From the NCBI GenBank assembly GCA_947650285.1, contig CANTFL010001444.1, positions 186,001-250,000 of the forward strand: a stretch of DNA of 64,000 nucleotides, in the 5' to 3' direction. Positions 1 to 10,040 of the stretch are shown here, piece by piece (the first letter of the stretch is position 1; each line of letters opens with the position of its first letter). A program made the position numbers and the translations under genes. The stretch is from Hyaloperonospora brassicae (lineage: Eukaryota; Oomycota; Peronosporomycetes; Peronosporales; Peronosporaceae). The notes under the pieces were generated by a model that saw only the letters and a list, made by a program, of their open reading frames with translations, searched no databases and was not told where the DNA came from.

Positions 1-290
1 TCCGTCGTCCGTTTGCAGCACCTAAATGCGACAATTCAATTGCCTCTCGATAAATGCCATGAAGGTTTAAACTTTTAGGACGCCACGTCTTTGCTCTTCG
101 CCAGAAAAACTCTGCAGCATTTCGTGCGATTATCCACAAAATTAAAACACAACGATTTACCTATCTGTCGCAAAAATTCATGGGAAGCTTCAGGTCAGAT
201 CAGATGACTCCTCCGCAAACATCGATCAGCGCATTCTTGCCATTGTCTTTTCTCGACTGCTGGTTTTTGGTTAGCTTACCTTGAGCGCAA
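1..290 (-). pseudogene. Ty1/copia-like integrase core, start of domain (relic)
   Basis: Read on the minus strand, this end of the window translates, with one or two stops and frame changes, into the beginning of a copia-type integrase catalytic core. Recognisable pieces include NFVDNRTKCCRVFLAKSKD and a following lysine- and phenylalanine-containing block that leads to the position of the second catalytic aspartate region. Integrase inserts the cDNA of the element into the host genome. The domain runs off the window at base 1, so reverse transcriptase and RNase H would lie outside. It follows the protease/pre-integrase segment in the order typical of Ty1/copia (gag-protease-integrase-RT). It is decayed and cannot encode a functional enzyme. 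Family recognition is from memory of oomycete copia elements. Confidence 0.6.
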
Positions 291-439
291 GCTAGATAGT
301 TCGCACGCGTTTCATCGGTCAGCTGTATGCCGGAGGCTGGATCCTTATCCATGCAAAGGATCGTGTTATAATTAATGTGAGATAACCTTCTGTGAAGTGG
401 ATAAGCGTACCCGTTGCACGTCTTGACCCACTTCGAATT

Positions 440-1046
440 CGCTCTGCGCTAAAGCCGTCATTAGCACGTCTCTGGTAGTTTATCGTTTCCGTGATTACGG
501 TCCCTCACTATTTGCACGTTGTTCTTCTTGTCCACGTCAAAGATAACCACCCCACTGTCATGGTTGCCGACGACCCTGAGATCTCCCATGCTGGCTATCC
601 CAAAACATTTAGCCTCCGACCTTCCGTAGAATATAATTTCCCTTTCGAGGTTTTCGGCATATTGCACGTTCAGGAGTCGCACTTTAGTGATATTGCCCAT
701 CACAGTGGTCGTAATTGTGACGCTTCCTTGCTTCGGTATGCGCAGGGTCCCTCCGTCAGCTGCAATACACTCGCTTTGGCTGTCCTCTGGGTTCTCGAGC
801 ATGCTCACATTGTTTACCAGGTGACGTCTCGAGCCACTGTCCAGTATCTCACAGCCGTGGTTAGCGATCAAGTCGCTTAATGCAAGAACAAAGTTTACGT
901 CGTCGCTCGCTTCTCTTGCGGCCTTGTTTTCCGGGTACGCAGATTTTATGTGCCCAGATATTTACAGCTGTAGCACTTCCAATCGTCCTTACGCCTCTTT
1001 CGCGCCTTTTCGCGCACATGTCGAACATTGTTGACGACCTCCTTTC
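440..1046 (-). pseudogene. Copia-like zinc knuckle, retropepsin and pre-integrase segment (relic)
   Basis: On the minus strand this encodes the C-terminal CCHC zinc knuckle of gag (CYSCKYLGH then a 1-base frame change), then an aspartic protease start (EILDSGSRRHLVNN, with DSG as the catalytic triad), then the segment normally found between protease and integrase in copia elements (VRLLNVQYAENLERE and similar). The longest open stretch is 461-871. The order and motifs are those of a Ty1/copia polyprotein, in which the protease cleaves the gag-pol precursor. A one-base shift near 950 separates zinc knuckle from protease, and the frame is lost again near 460. It continues the gag relic to the right and the integrase relic to the left. 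Confidence 0.75.
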
Positions 1047-1813
1047 CAATGTCCTTTCCGCGCAGCTCGATATCCGTCGACTGCGTGAAGTGGGCTAGCT
1101 CCTTCATTTGGTGCAAGTAATCAATTTATGTTAGGTTGGAACGCGCCAGCATTGATAGTCTCATCGCCGGGTCAGCGTAGTGTACGATGTTGTCTTAAAA
1201 TAAGTTGTCTGATCCACCGCATGCCTCACTTACAGTGACCAGATACAAATAGTGTTCTGTCCAGCTGCACTTAAGGCTCTTGGCAGCGGGAAATAAATTC
1301 ATACTTTGCGCTGACGTTATCTTAGTTGCGAATGTACGAAGCAGCCTTTGCATGGCGTGTTACAATGTTGTCTTCGCTTGCCACCACTCTTCGACTTGGC
1401 GATTATAGTACCGCTCAGCCATTCCCGTGCGATTGTGTCAAAGAATGTCTATCTTGACATCCTCGCTCCACGGGAATCCTCTCGCTTGCTCAGCAAGAGA
1501 GACATTCCGTACGAACTTCTTCCCCCAGGATAGAATACCGCTCTCTATCCCCTAGTAAAGTTCTTTTGTAAAAATGACGGATGTTCAGCTTGCGCTGTCT
1601 AGCGTCCGGCACTCTCGCATACGATGGGACAAGCTGCGGTATCGGTGCCTGCCAGTACACTGGAAGTGGCACAAAGGGTTGTAGTAACCCCGGCTGCGGC
1701 GCTTGTGCCCTCTCAATATTCCTTGCCGCCCTTGCATATCCCGGTCAAATCATCCCGAAGTACGTACCTGGCGACATATGTGGATACCGAGCCCACGGCG
1801 GTGTCACGCCGAG
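1047..1813 (-). pseudogene. Copia-like gag, central and C-terminal part (relic)
   Basis: The minus strand shows, across several frame changes and stops, the pattern of oomycete copia gag proteins: a proline- and tyrosine-rich segment (GVTPPWARYPHMSPG), the stretch ESGILSWGKKFVRNVSLAEQ, then MAERYYNRQVEEWW, then a block with WTEHYLYLVTVSEACGGSD and KELAHFTQSTDIELRGKDIG. Gag packages the RNA of the element in virus-like particles. The reading is interrupted at 1813, where the 3' LTR of element A begins; its N-terminal part resumes at 9758-10040. The open stretches of 60-80 codons on the opposite strand here show nothing protein-like. Confidence 0.7.
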
Positions 1814-2204
1814 TGTAACGGGGCACACCCTTGCGTGAACTTAGCGCAAGGGTATCGGTGCCCCGACAGACGTACACAAGGCGAGCGAGGAAGCGTAGGT
1901 AGGGTAAAAGCAGAACTGTTATATTAATATAATTAAGTCTTTTGACCACTGTCTCTCTGTTTGACTTAGCTTAATTATGCTAAGATAACTGAGTGTATGG
2001 TGACGTCTCGTCACCACTCATTGCGCGCGTCTTGCGGCGATTGGTGGGTTGATATCATCAAGATATCAACCAATGAGCAGACCCTTTGGTCGACCCTTCA
2101 ATATCACCGCTTCGGTGATATTGTTTACAGAATATTCAACTTCATATTCTTTATTGTCGTTTTTCTTAAAGTGACAATTCCATGCAACGGGCTGCCTCGT
2201 TACA
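1814..2204 (-). repeat. 3' LTR of element A (391 bp)
   Basis: Starts TGTAACGGGG and ends CGTTACA, so both ends are short inverted repeats with TG/CA termini. It aligns over its full length to the LTRs at 9404-9757, 25305-25695 and 32898-33288. It is rich in perfect hairpins: nested arms 1820-1826/1858-1864 and 1828-1835/1845-1852, a 10-bp stem with a 5-nt loop (2047-2056/2062-2071) and a 10-bp stem with a 3-nt loop (2100-2109/2113-2122). The adjoining tract at 2205-2215 is the polypurine tract when read on the minus strand. Confidence 0.92.
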
Positions 2205-2215
2205 TCACCCCCCTT
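2205..2215 (-). other. Polypurine tract of element A
   Basis: On the minus strand a run AAGGGGGGTGA lies directly before the LTR start TGTAACG. This is the expected primer for plus-strand cDNA synthesis. The equivalent in element B (32886-32897) has one more G. Confidence 0.75.
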
Positions 2216-2219
2216 AACT

Positions 2220-2240
2220 GATAGTCACCGTGTGACTATC
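2220..2240. other. 9-bp hairpin beside the 3' LTR
   Basis: Perfect inverted repeat GATAGTCAC / GTGACTATC with a 3-base loop, between the polypurine tract and the start of the opposite-strand gene. It is present at the matching place in element B. Confidence 0.7.
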
Positions 2241-2305
2241 GAAAATAATGGCGGCCACCCGTTGGTCACCATTGGGACAGGGAGCACTTGTTGGGTCCGT
2301 TCCAT

Positions 2306-2312
2306 TCACTTT
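2306..2312 (+). promoter_or_regulatory. Initiator-like motif before the antisense gene
   Basis: TCACTTT fits the oomycete initiator consensus TCAYTYY and lies about 25 bases before the ATG at 2336. The same motif is at 32789-32795 (minus) in element B. A 7-mer of this degeneracy occurs often by chance, so this is only a candidate start site. Confidence 0.25.
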
Positions 2313-2335
2313 CCGGTCGACCTCGCATAGTTAAC

Positions 2336-3940
2336 ATGTCTATGCGGGGTGACTCAAGGCACACAGAGTCTGTGCCTGTGCCAGCTTCTACGGTAGACGA
2401 TTCGTCTTCTGCTGCTCGTTCTTCGCCTGCAGCAAGAGGTGCTGCAGGTACACGCGGTACAGCACCGCGTGCGAATGATGACCCCGACATTGAGGTCATC
2501 TACTCTGGCGAGTCAGACGTACCTGACTCGGGCAATGCTGCAGAGGCGTCTCGCTCACCGGCGACGCCTCAGTATTTGCCAATTCCACTGCCGAACGAAC
2601 GGACTCGTGAGTTGCAACACAGTCTGTTCGGCAGTGATGATGAATCTGATGATGAGTATGTGTGCTTATCACCGAAGTCAGCTCGTGCTCCTTCGCACGA
2701 GCGACCTGACGATGGTTCAACCCATCGTCATACTGATAACCGTGGTACCAACAAAGGTACCGGTTTGAAGCGTGATGAGCTGAAGCCGTGGCGTTTGCCT
2801 GAACGGCTCATCAATAGCTTGTCTCACGAGACAAGCCAACACCATCGAATTCCCTTATTCGATGCGACTGAGCTTCACGGCTTGACTCCCAGCGCGATCA
2901 ACTTTCGCGCTGAAGAAGACTTTTATCCCGATGTCTTCCTTAGACATCGATGGTACAACAGCAACCAAAAGCGTGACAAAGCCTCGCTTTTGGCTGCGTG
3001 GAACGCGTTCGTCCAAAACGTAAAGAATTTTGGACGAGAAGGGTGGCTCAAGAAACTTGAGGCGACACGCCTCAGGTTCGAAAAGAGAACGCCAACCGAT
3101 GCCAGGTACCGGTTGCACTCGTTTATCAAGTGAGGCCGGCATTCCATGCCTCACTTGGGGAGACCCTTGTGCGAGTTGTGCTGACAACTCTTACCGTGCG
3201 CAGAGGGACGTGTATTCCCTAAATTCGCCCTGGGGAAGGGCACACATCTTGGAGGAGATGCGTGAAGCGATTGCAAACTTACAATCCGTCTACAAGCGCC
3301 TAGGGCGCGTGTTTACCGATGGGCCCGAGGACCAATCGGATGGATCTCGTCATACTGGCGGACGAGACCTTCAACATCCATCAACATCTGAGAGCGGGCT
3401 CCCAGCTGTTCCAAGAGGGTGGATACCATTGCCACTGGACGAGGTAGCTCGTCCTTGATCCTGAATCGTCACAGTGGTTCAAGATACGCTCCACTAGAAA
3501 GCGTTGATCACCGTGAGAATCCACCAAAGGATGTGGTGGAGGAGGAAAGACCTCCTCCAGATTATTCGGCTCACCATCTCGACCCTTACGAGATGGATCG
3601 CGCAATCGATGAATTGCGCGATGACTTGAAGCACGAGCGCGACCGGCGCTACGCTTTGACTGATACCGTGCGGAAGAACTGCAATAATTGCGAGGCTGAT
3701 CGGTCGAAGGATCGCGCCGATTATGCCACAGCGCAGCTTCAGGTCGAGCGGGATGTCCGCTCCCTATTCGGCGAGCTGGAGACAGCTCGCGGGGAGATAT
3801 CTCGGTTGAGTTCCGAGGTATCATATCTGCGCGACCAGACGGATCGTGTGGAGCGCGAACGCAAGAACTTGATGGATGTTCTTGAACGAGGGGGCTATCT
3901 TCATCGGAAGAAGAAGGCTCGTACTGACAGTACGGCCTGA
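2336..3940 (+). pseudogene. Antisense accessory gene of element A (two frameshifts)
   Basis: A reading frame on the strand opposite to gag-pol, starting 131 bp inside the 3' LTR and ending inside the pol region: 1605 bp, about 534 codons. N-terminal residues 1-150 are low-complexity, rich in Ser, Ala, Pro, Asp and Glu (for example PDIEVIYSGESDVPDSG). Residues about 195-290 form a compact segment (FRAEEDFYPDVFLRHRW, then KASLLAAWNAFVQNVKNFGR). The C-terminal 110 residues are a strongly charged coiled-coil-like segment (DELRDDLKHERDRRYAL). Compared with element B there is one extra base near 3111 and one missing base near 3396, so residues about 260-350 are read out of frame. I do not recognise the family. 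Antisense accessory genes at this position are known in some plant Ty3 elements. The function is unknown; a role in transcription or particle assembly would be a guess. Confidence 0.7.
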
Positions 3941-5600
3941 GCCTCCCCACGTAAAACGTAGGATGCGTGCGCATCTTACGTGGCAATTCGAGTGTGTATG
4001 CATTGCCCTTGCGATGCAACACTCGAAATGGCCCAATGTATTTCGGCAGTAGTTTAATACTGCCAACACTAGTGACTGCATGTCCAGGTAAATTTAACGT
4101 AGATAGTAGTACAAGGTCATTAACTTTAAATGAAAGAACATTTGCTCTTCCATTCTTGTCTGCGTTCCGTTTCTGACGGTCCACCGCATTTGCGATGGCG
4201 TCCTGAACGAAACGGACTACCGCTTCTCGAGTCAGCAGAAAGCTCTCTGCTGACTCTTTGTTTTGTCTTTCAGTGCGCTTCGTGCGCACTGCTAAGAGAT
4301 TGTTCTCTTCTTCAGCGAGGTTGTCTTCTTCCTCGCTGGCATAATTGTTGACGATGCTGAATATACCAGCATCATCATCATCATCCGAGTCAGTAATAGC
4401 GGCGACGCTATTACTGAGGTGATCTTCTTCATCGATGTCGACTTGATCGACATCGGCATCATACGTGACGACGTTAGCGTCGACACGTGATGAGCAAGAG
4501 CCCAAACGATTTTTGCTCGAGCGAGTCCCTCTTCCCCTTATCCAAGAGTCACACTCTAGAAGGGTGGGCACACGTGGATGGAGTAGGCCATTCACGTAAA
4601 ACGGTGTGTGCTGTGTGGAAGCATGCACCGAATTATTGATGGCGAATTCCAACATGGGTAAGAATTCGCTCCAACCCGGGAACGAGTGGACGTATCCTCG
4701 AAGTATCTCTTCGAGGACATGGTTCGCTCGCTCCGTCTGACCATCTATTTCGGGATGGTCAGAAGTAGACATCTTCAATCGTGTTCCCAATGTGCGGAAC
4801 ACGGTTTGACAAAATTCCGCCGTGAACCGAGGGTCACGGTCGGATACGAGTTCACGGGGTAACCCGTGGAGTCTAAAGACCGTGTCTAGAAAGATACGAG
4901 CACAACCTTGAGCCTTGATCGACTCAGGGACTGCAGCAAGATGCACCATCTTGCTGAATCGGTCAACAAACACAAGAATACCATTATTCTTGTGAGCGTC
5001 TTCGGGAAACCCGAAGACGAAGTCCATCGAAACGGACTGCCAGCACTCTGCCGGAACACGCAGAGGCTGCAATGGCGCACGGGATGAAGGACTAGGCTTC
5101 TCCCGTTGACGAACCTCGCAAGCACGTATGTACTTGCGGACAAACTGATACTGTTGTGGCCAGTAAAAGTCACGACTTACCGTGAGGAAAGTCTTTTCTC
5201 CTTCACGATGGCCACCTGTTGGGGCATCGTGACACTTATACATGATGCGTAAACGCAAATCATGATGAGCGGGTACGACGACACGAGGCGTGTCGTCGGC
5301 AACAGCTGTATAGTGCAGCAATCCGTTGCGTGTACTGTACCGATCCGATGAGGACCGGTACAAAGCTAGTAAATCCCTCATGGATTTACTGGATGGATTC
5401 ACCAGATGATCCATCAATCGCAGAAGATCCTTATCTTCTGCGTATGCCTTTCGTACGTCGTCAAGTAAACTTGACGACGGGACACTGACTGACAGTGTCG
5501 CAACAGTGGGCTTATCCTTACTGTTGATTTGTGCGTCCGGCTCGAAATCGGGCCTGCTCGAAAGCGCATCAGCGACGACATTGAGTCGTCCTGGTTTATA
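3381..5600 (-). pseudogene. Pol of element A: integrase to chromodomain
   Basis: This frame opens right after a TAG at 5601-5603 and stays open for about 740 codons, the longest in the window. Order: H2C2 zinc-binding region with the typical downstream KTFLTVSRDFYWPQQYQ, integrase core with SMDFVFGFPEDAHKNNG (first Asp), LVSDRDPRFTAEF (second Asp) and SDHPEIDGQTERANHVLEE (catalytic Glu region), acidic linker, GPFRVLHRKGNAYTLELP (C-terminal domain), a Ser/Arg/Pro-rich segment lying opposite the antisense coiled coil, and a chromodomain start ([30 protein letters not shown]). A missing G near 3396 removes the end of the chromodomain. Integrase inserts the cDNA and the chromodomain probably directs it to marked chromatin. 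The integrase core itself looks intact, unlike the frameshifted one in B. Confidence 0.85.
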
Positions 5601-6005
5601 CTACACGGAGAAGTTATACTCCGCGAAGAAAGACAGCCACCTCGCCATTCTTTGCGAGAGGTGTGGGCGGGTCACATCCGTGCGTAATGACGCATGGTCC
5701 GCATAGACAACAAACGGTCTATCTCCGAGGAGATAGACGCGAAACTTAGCCAGTGCGTACTTCATGGCAAGGAGTTCCTTGTCATGCACTGGATAATTAC
5801 GCTCAGCTGGTTGCAGCTGACGCGACTGATAACAGACGACGCGCTCTGCGCCATCTGCATCGAACTGAATTAACGCACAGCCGATTGCAAAATCGCTGGC
5901 GTCACAGACCACATGAAATGGTCTGTCCTGATCTGCAATCGCCAATATCGGCGACTGCATCAAGCTTTGCTTGATACCCTCAAAGGAACGCTGGCACTCA
6001 GCGTT
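5601..6005 (-). pseudogene. RNase H of element A
   Basis: Minus-strand frame 5601-5963 encodes a Ty3-type RNase H: HVVCDASDFAIGCALIQFD (first catalytic Asp region), NYPVHDKELLAMKYALAKFR (catalytic Glu region), VVYADHASLRTDVTRPHLSQ and MARWLSFFAEYNFSV. It removes the RNA strand during cDNA synthesis. It is closed at both ends by in-frame stop codons that are also present in element B: TAG after YNFSV (towards integrase) and TAG after KWS (towards RT). These stops cut pol into separate pieces, so without suppression no full polyprotein can be made. Confidence 0.85.
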
Positions 6006-6905
6006 CTATGACCACTTGACATTTTTCTTGAGCAAGCAAGAAATATGAAAAGTCATCTCGGCGTAGTTGCGCGAGTACTTGTGCAAGTACGCCGCCAGGC
6101 CTAGGAACTTCCTTAGTACCTTGACATCGACTGGCATTGGCCAGTCGGTGATCGCCTTGATCTTTTCGGGATCAGGGCGTACGCCGTGTTTACCCACGAT
6201 GCACCCAAGAAGTGGTATTTCGCTAGCCGCGAATATACACTTCTTGAGGTTGGCGTACAACTTATGCTTGCGCATAAGGTGAAGAACCTTACGGACTTGA
6301 GCTCTGTGAACTTCAACGTCCGTCTTTCCGTCCATAGCCCGGCTATGGACGAACCCATCGTCGAAGCAACTCGGTGCGAAATCACGCACCGGTCTCAACA
6401 GATTTGTAACACATCTGTTGAACGTTGTAGGGGCATTACTCAGCCCCTGTGGCATAACTAGCCACTCCCACAGCATACCTCTGGGGGTACTCACTACCGT
6501 GAACGGGATGTCCCGTTCACGCATAAGGATCTGATAGAACCCATCCATCAGATCCATGGACGAAAAGATGGTACTCTTTGACATACCATCTATGATTACG
6601 TCCTTCCTCGGTATCGGCGTCTGAGCCGGTACCGTTGCAGCGTTCAATTTGTTGAATGCGTGCACTATCCGCCACCCTCCTGTGGCATGTCACACACAGA
6701 AGGTCGGAGAGCTGTGAGAAGATGTTGATTCCCTCACATGGCCCGCTGCTAAGCGATCGGCAAAGAACATGTCGATCGCTAGTACTTGTTCACGAGGCAG
6801 TGGACACTGCTTCATGACACAATACTTCGAGCCCGGTCTGAGCTCGATCTCGTGTCGAGTGCCTTTGTCCTTAGGCAACTCGCAAGGGACGGATTCAGGG
6901 AACAC
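6006..6905 (-). pseudogene. Reverse transcriptase of element A, active site damaged
   Basis: Ty3/gypsy RT in two minus-strand pieces (6905-6690 and 6665-6006) separated by a TGA after PTFCV. Conserved blocks: KGTRHEIELRPGSKYCVMKQ, FNKLNAATVPAQTPIPRKDV, MDLMDGFYQILMRERDIPF, WEWLVMPQGLSNAPTTFNRC and the thumb region LGCIVGKHGVRPDPEKIKAI. The catalytic box, normally Y-x-D-D, reads CFDDGF at about 6354-6369, whereas element B has YFDDVF. The Tyr to Cys and Val to Gly changes very likely destroy or weaken polymerase activity. A second break joins this to the preceding protease piece near 6905-6944. Confidence 0.85.
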
Positions 6906-6943
6906 ATCCCTGTTTCGATCAAATCCTTATACAAATGATTTGC

Positions 6944-8153
6944 CTAAAGTGACTCCCAGGATTGGGACGCGTATCGCTCAATCCGAGTCTTCTCATCGAG
7001 GACACTTTCGTCCATCGATGAGCTGCTAAGAACCCGTTCGTTATCAGCAAATACTGTTGCCGACCGAATATCGGCCACATACTCATCCTCTGTGACTAGT
7101 ATGCAGATCTGCTTGACTTTGCCACTACGCAGATCACGCAAGAACCGTTTCGGTTCTAGCGTTGGCAACTGAGTTATCTCCGAAGTTAACCTCGGAGGCA
7201 CAATCAGATCAATCGTATAAGCGCCTACGCTTGATCCGTCATTAACCAAGACGTTCAACGTCTCGGTTACTTCCTGGGAACTTCGTTCCACAGGTTGCTG
7301 AAGGTCTAATCCTTCAGCAAGTGACTCTTGAGGAATTCCTTCCTCAAGTACGTGAGGACTTATTCCCTCGACGTCTTCTGACTGTGGCTGTGCAACCACA
7401 GTCAGGGACCATCCTCTACGGTCGACTCTCCAGTCGACCTAGGATTTCCGTGTTGCCCTTGAAGGCAACAGGTTTCTTACTTCTACGATGCTGCCCGCTA
7501 GGCATGTATCCATGTCCCGGTCCACTCGACTTGTTCGAGTGGTGGACCTTCGGCGCAGCCTGTACTTCTATACAGCCGCCGGGAGCTTGCTCCACAGTGT
7601 AGTGATCAACTACACTGTGATCTTGTGCAGTCGTGCTAACGACCGAACCGCAAGTGAGGCCATCGCACTCACTCGCAGAACATCCACACGCTTGTGGACG
7701 CTCCAAGATGTTCATCAGATGGCCATCTGATGAACAAGTGGCAGGCATCTTCACGGATTGATGCTGCCAGCTCACCCTTGGCTCGTACTTTCTGAGCCAA
7801 GGTAATCCCAGGATGACATCAAATTTGTCATCCAGATCTAGTACGATGAAGTCATCATCGTACTGTTCGCCCTCTAACGTGTAGTGGATTCCGACTACAC
7901 GTTTCTCAACGGTTATCAATGCGCCTGTTGCAAGGCGCACCGTCATCCTCGTGAGGGAAATGTCGCGCTCAACGAACTCGAGCCTACGACCCTCTAGTGA
8001 CTGGCGCCGAACAAAGTTGTTCGACGCCCCACAGTCTACTAGGGCACGAAGCGAAAAATCATTTGTCGCTTCCAACTTCAAGGTGATGAGCGAAACGTCA
8101 TCACCAGGTGCAGAGACACACAATGATTGTGTGTCTGGGGCAACTTTAGTCAA
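6944..8153 (-). pseudogene. Protease and linker of element A
   Basis: Retropepsin-like segment: LRALVDCGASNNFVRRQSLE contains D-C-G-A in place of the usual D-S/T-G-A, followed by the flap-like region and FDVILGLPWLRKYEPRVSWQ (the conserved I-L-G motif). A long acidic linker runs to 6944. Relative to B there is a one-base difference near 7460 that shifts the frame, so the protein is split at 7416/7399. The Cys in the second position of the catalytic triplet is shared with B, so it belonged to their common ancestor. This part lies in the -1 frame relative to gag. Confidence 0.8.
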
Positions 8154-8184
8154 GGGATTCGCAAATTCTCTTGAGGTTGCTGGA

Positions 8185-8225
8185 TCAGTAGGGCGCTCCG
8201 CCCCTACTGACCCCGATCATTTTTT
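8185..8225 (-). other. Inactivated gag-pol frameshift signal of element A
   Basis: The minus strand has the heptamer AAAAAAT (8219-8225), an 8-nt spacer and a 9-bp hairpin (8202-8210/8185-8193), the same layout as at 26873-26913 in B. After slipping back one base, the next codon here is TGA (TGG in B), so a -1 shift would end at once. The signal is structurally intact but its product is closed by one base change. Confidence 0.65.
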
Positions 8226-9359
8226 GATGGTCCGTCTCGCTGTTGCGGCTTCGCAACAGCGCTGGACCCACGCCCATTGCCCTTTCTGGCGAATGGTCGT
8301 CCATTTTGCTCAGTACTGTTTGGTATTGGGCGTGGAGCACTACACTCATATGCGTAGTGCCCTAACTTCTGACAGCGATTGCACCTCTGCAATCGCTTGT
8401 TGTTTGAAGAGCGAGGTGTCTCGCTCTCAACATAGCAGAGGTCCATTGGTTCTGGACCTCCGATCTCTTGTCGTCTCGGTGGACGGTAAGAGTTTGAGCT
8501 AGCATGAGCCTGTCTTATGCTATAGTCTTCCTGTTCCGCGGCTGATATCGCTTCTTCAAGCGTATTCATCTCAAGGCGGAACAGGTGGCTCCTGACGGGC
8601 CCTTCCGCAAGCCCTTGCATGAACACCGTAATCAACGTGTGTTCATGAACTGGGTTGGCAGTTATACTACTCGCAAGGAGTCGTATATGTTGTGCGTAAG
8701 CGTGCACATCACGCTTACCCTGCTTGAGTTTCAGGAGCTCAGAACGAGCCCTGAACTCAGCTCGTGGCGGCTCAAACGTTTGTCTGAGCCGGGACTTGAA
8801 GTCATCTAGCGACCTAAACACATGTGGGTTGCTACTCTCGAGTCCCAGGGACCAAGTTTGGGCACGCCCTGCCAAGTGGGTCTGAGCAAATGTGAGTTTA
8901 ATTTGCTCATCTTCGACGCGACGAGCCCTTAAGGCTCTGTCGAGTTCGACGAACCATAGTAACAGGGAGTCTTCCGGAACTCCACTGTACTTGGAGATGC
9001 CAACCTTCATGACCTTTGGAACGACGCGCATGCGCCGTCCCGCCTACAGCAGCATTGAATTGATGCTGTCTCAACAGCTCTGTCTGTTGAGCACCGAGTT
9101 CTCTCAACTGCTCGGCCTGTTGAGAGCCTTGCTAGTGAAGCAAGGCTACTTTCTCCCTTTCGGCGACAAGTTCATTTTGGATGAACTTGGCTATAGCGGC
9201 ATGTTGTTGGTCTCTGTCTAGAGATTGCGACATGGCGCTAATGGCTAACTCGCCTACGGTAGAACTCATTCGTTCTACCGCACCCCATTCGATGTCACTC
9301 AAATGGGTAAACCCTTCACGCGTGGCGTGAAAGGTCTCTTCATCATCCAACATGTTCAT
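8204..9359 (-). pseudogene. Gag of element A
   Basis: The N-terminal piece (9359-9132, 75 codons, MNMLDDEETFHATREGFTHL) ends at a TAG shared with B. The main piece (9031-8204) carries the Retrotrans_gag-type capsid segment (KYSGVPEDSLLLWFVELDRA, HLAGRAQTWSLGLES, FEPPRAEFRARSELLKLKQG) and a C-terminal CCHC zinc knuckle (CNRCQKLGHYAYEC) that binds the RNA of the element. One extra base near 9020 relative to B puts the two pieces in different frames. The role is particle formation and RNA packaging. Confidence 0.82.
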
Positions 9360-9383
9360 GTTGGATGTTGTGGTCCTTGGAAG

Positions 9384-9401
9384 GGCTACAAAGTGCTACC
9401 A
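9384..9401 (-). other. Primer-binding site of element A
   Basis: Two bases inside the 5' LTR the minus strand reads TGGTAGCACTTTGTAGCC. It begins with TGG (complement of the tRNA CCA end) and is identical in B at 25698-25715. I could not assign the tRNA. Confidence 0.55.
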
Positions 9402-9403
9402 GG

Positions 9404-9757
9404 TGTAACGGGGCACACCCTTGCGTGAAATTAACGCAAGGGTATCGGTGCCCTGACAGACGTACACAAGGCAAGCGAGGAAGCGTAGGTAGGGTAAAAG
9501 CAGAACTGTTATATTAATATAATTAAGTCTTTTAACTACTGTCTCTTTGTTTGACTTAGCTTAATTATGCTAATATAACTGAGTGTATGGTGACGTCTCG
9601 TCGCCACTCATTGCGCGCGTCTTGCGGCGATTGGTGGGTTGATATCATCAAGATATCAACCAATGAGCTGACGCTTTGGTCGACCCTTCAATATCACCGC
9701 TTCGGTGATATTGTTTACAGAATATTCAACATCATATTCTTTATTGTCACTTTTCTT
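9404..9757 (-). repeat. 5' LTR of element A, truncated by 37 bp
   Basis: Starts TGTAACGGGGCACACC and follows the 391-bp LTR consensus to the TTTTCTT near 9757. It then changes abruptly to copia gag sequence. The missing 37 bp are the first bases of the LTR (its U3 end in the orientation of the element), including the terminal TGTAACGG hairpin. It differs from the 3' LTR at a modest number of sites. Confidence 0.88.
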
Positions 9758-10040
9758 TTGCCGACCCGAACACACTGGACCTCTTGTCCATCGTCTGGTC
9801 CTTGGTCCCTTGTGACGCCTCTAGCTTAGCCATCCGCCCCGTTAGTTCCGTCAGTAGGTCCAACGTCCTTTCTTCCGTGCTCCTTGGCATCGCCTTTGCC
9901 TTAAATCTTAAAATTTTGCCTTGTAGACTTTTGGCTCTTTCGTTACGAGGCACTGTCCGTGGCCCCGCAGTAGGTTCCACACAGTGGGTGGAATACCCGT
10001 TGAACTCATAATCTTTTAAAATAGGAAGATGCCAGTGCAA
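9758..10040 (-). pseudogene. Copia-like gag, N-terminal part, displaced by element A
   Basis: About 97 codons starting with Met near 10040, including EERTLDLLTELTGRMAKLEA and a final KRSSVFGSA just before the truncated LTR of element A. This matches the region that, in oomycete copia gag proteins, comes immediately before the GVTPPWA segment found at 1813 on the other side of element A. The simplest reading is one copia element (minus strand) split by an 8-kb gypsy insertion. The frame before and after the insertion does not join exactly, so some bases were lost or gained at the junction. No copia LTR or primer-binding site could be identified to the right of 10040. Confidence 0.7.

Larger units (their letters stand above)
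1814..9757 (-). mobile_element. Element A: Ty3/gypsy LTR retrotransposon, 5' LTR truncated
   Basis: Minus-strand element bounded by a complete 391-bp LTR (1814-2204) and a 354-bp partial LTR (9404-9757). Order in its own orientation: 5' LTR, primer-binding site, gag, protease, RT, RNase H, integrase, chromodomain, polypurine tract, 3' LTR, plus an opposite-strand gene between pol and the 3' LTR. It is nearly identical along its length to element B but lies in the opposite orientation. The first 37 bp of the 5' LTR are missing, so the copy cannot carry out a normal transposition cycle. It sits inside a copia gag relic. The 5-mer GCCGA occurs close to both ends (1808-1812 and 9760-9764) and may be a disturbed target-site duplication. 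Confidence 0.92.

Noticed and set aside
491..880. 129-codon plus-strand frame over the copia protease
   Set aside because: The minus strand carries clear protease and pre-integrase text; the plus frame is its shadow.
4292..4486. Short frames over the acidic linker of A and B
   Set aside because: Met- and Ser-rich text from alternative reading of GAT/TCA repeats; shadow of the pol linker.
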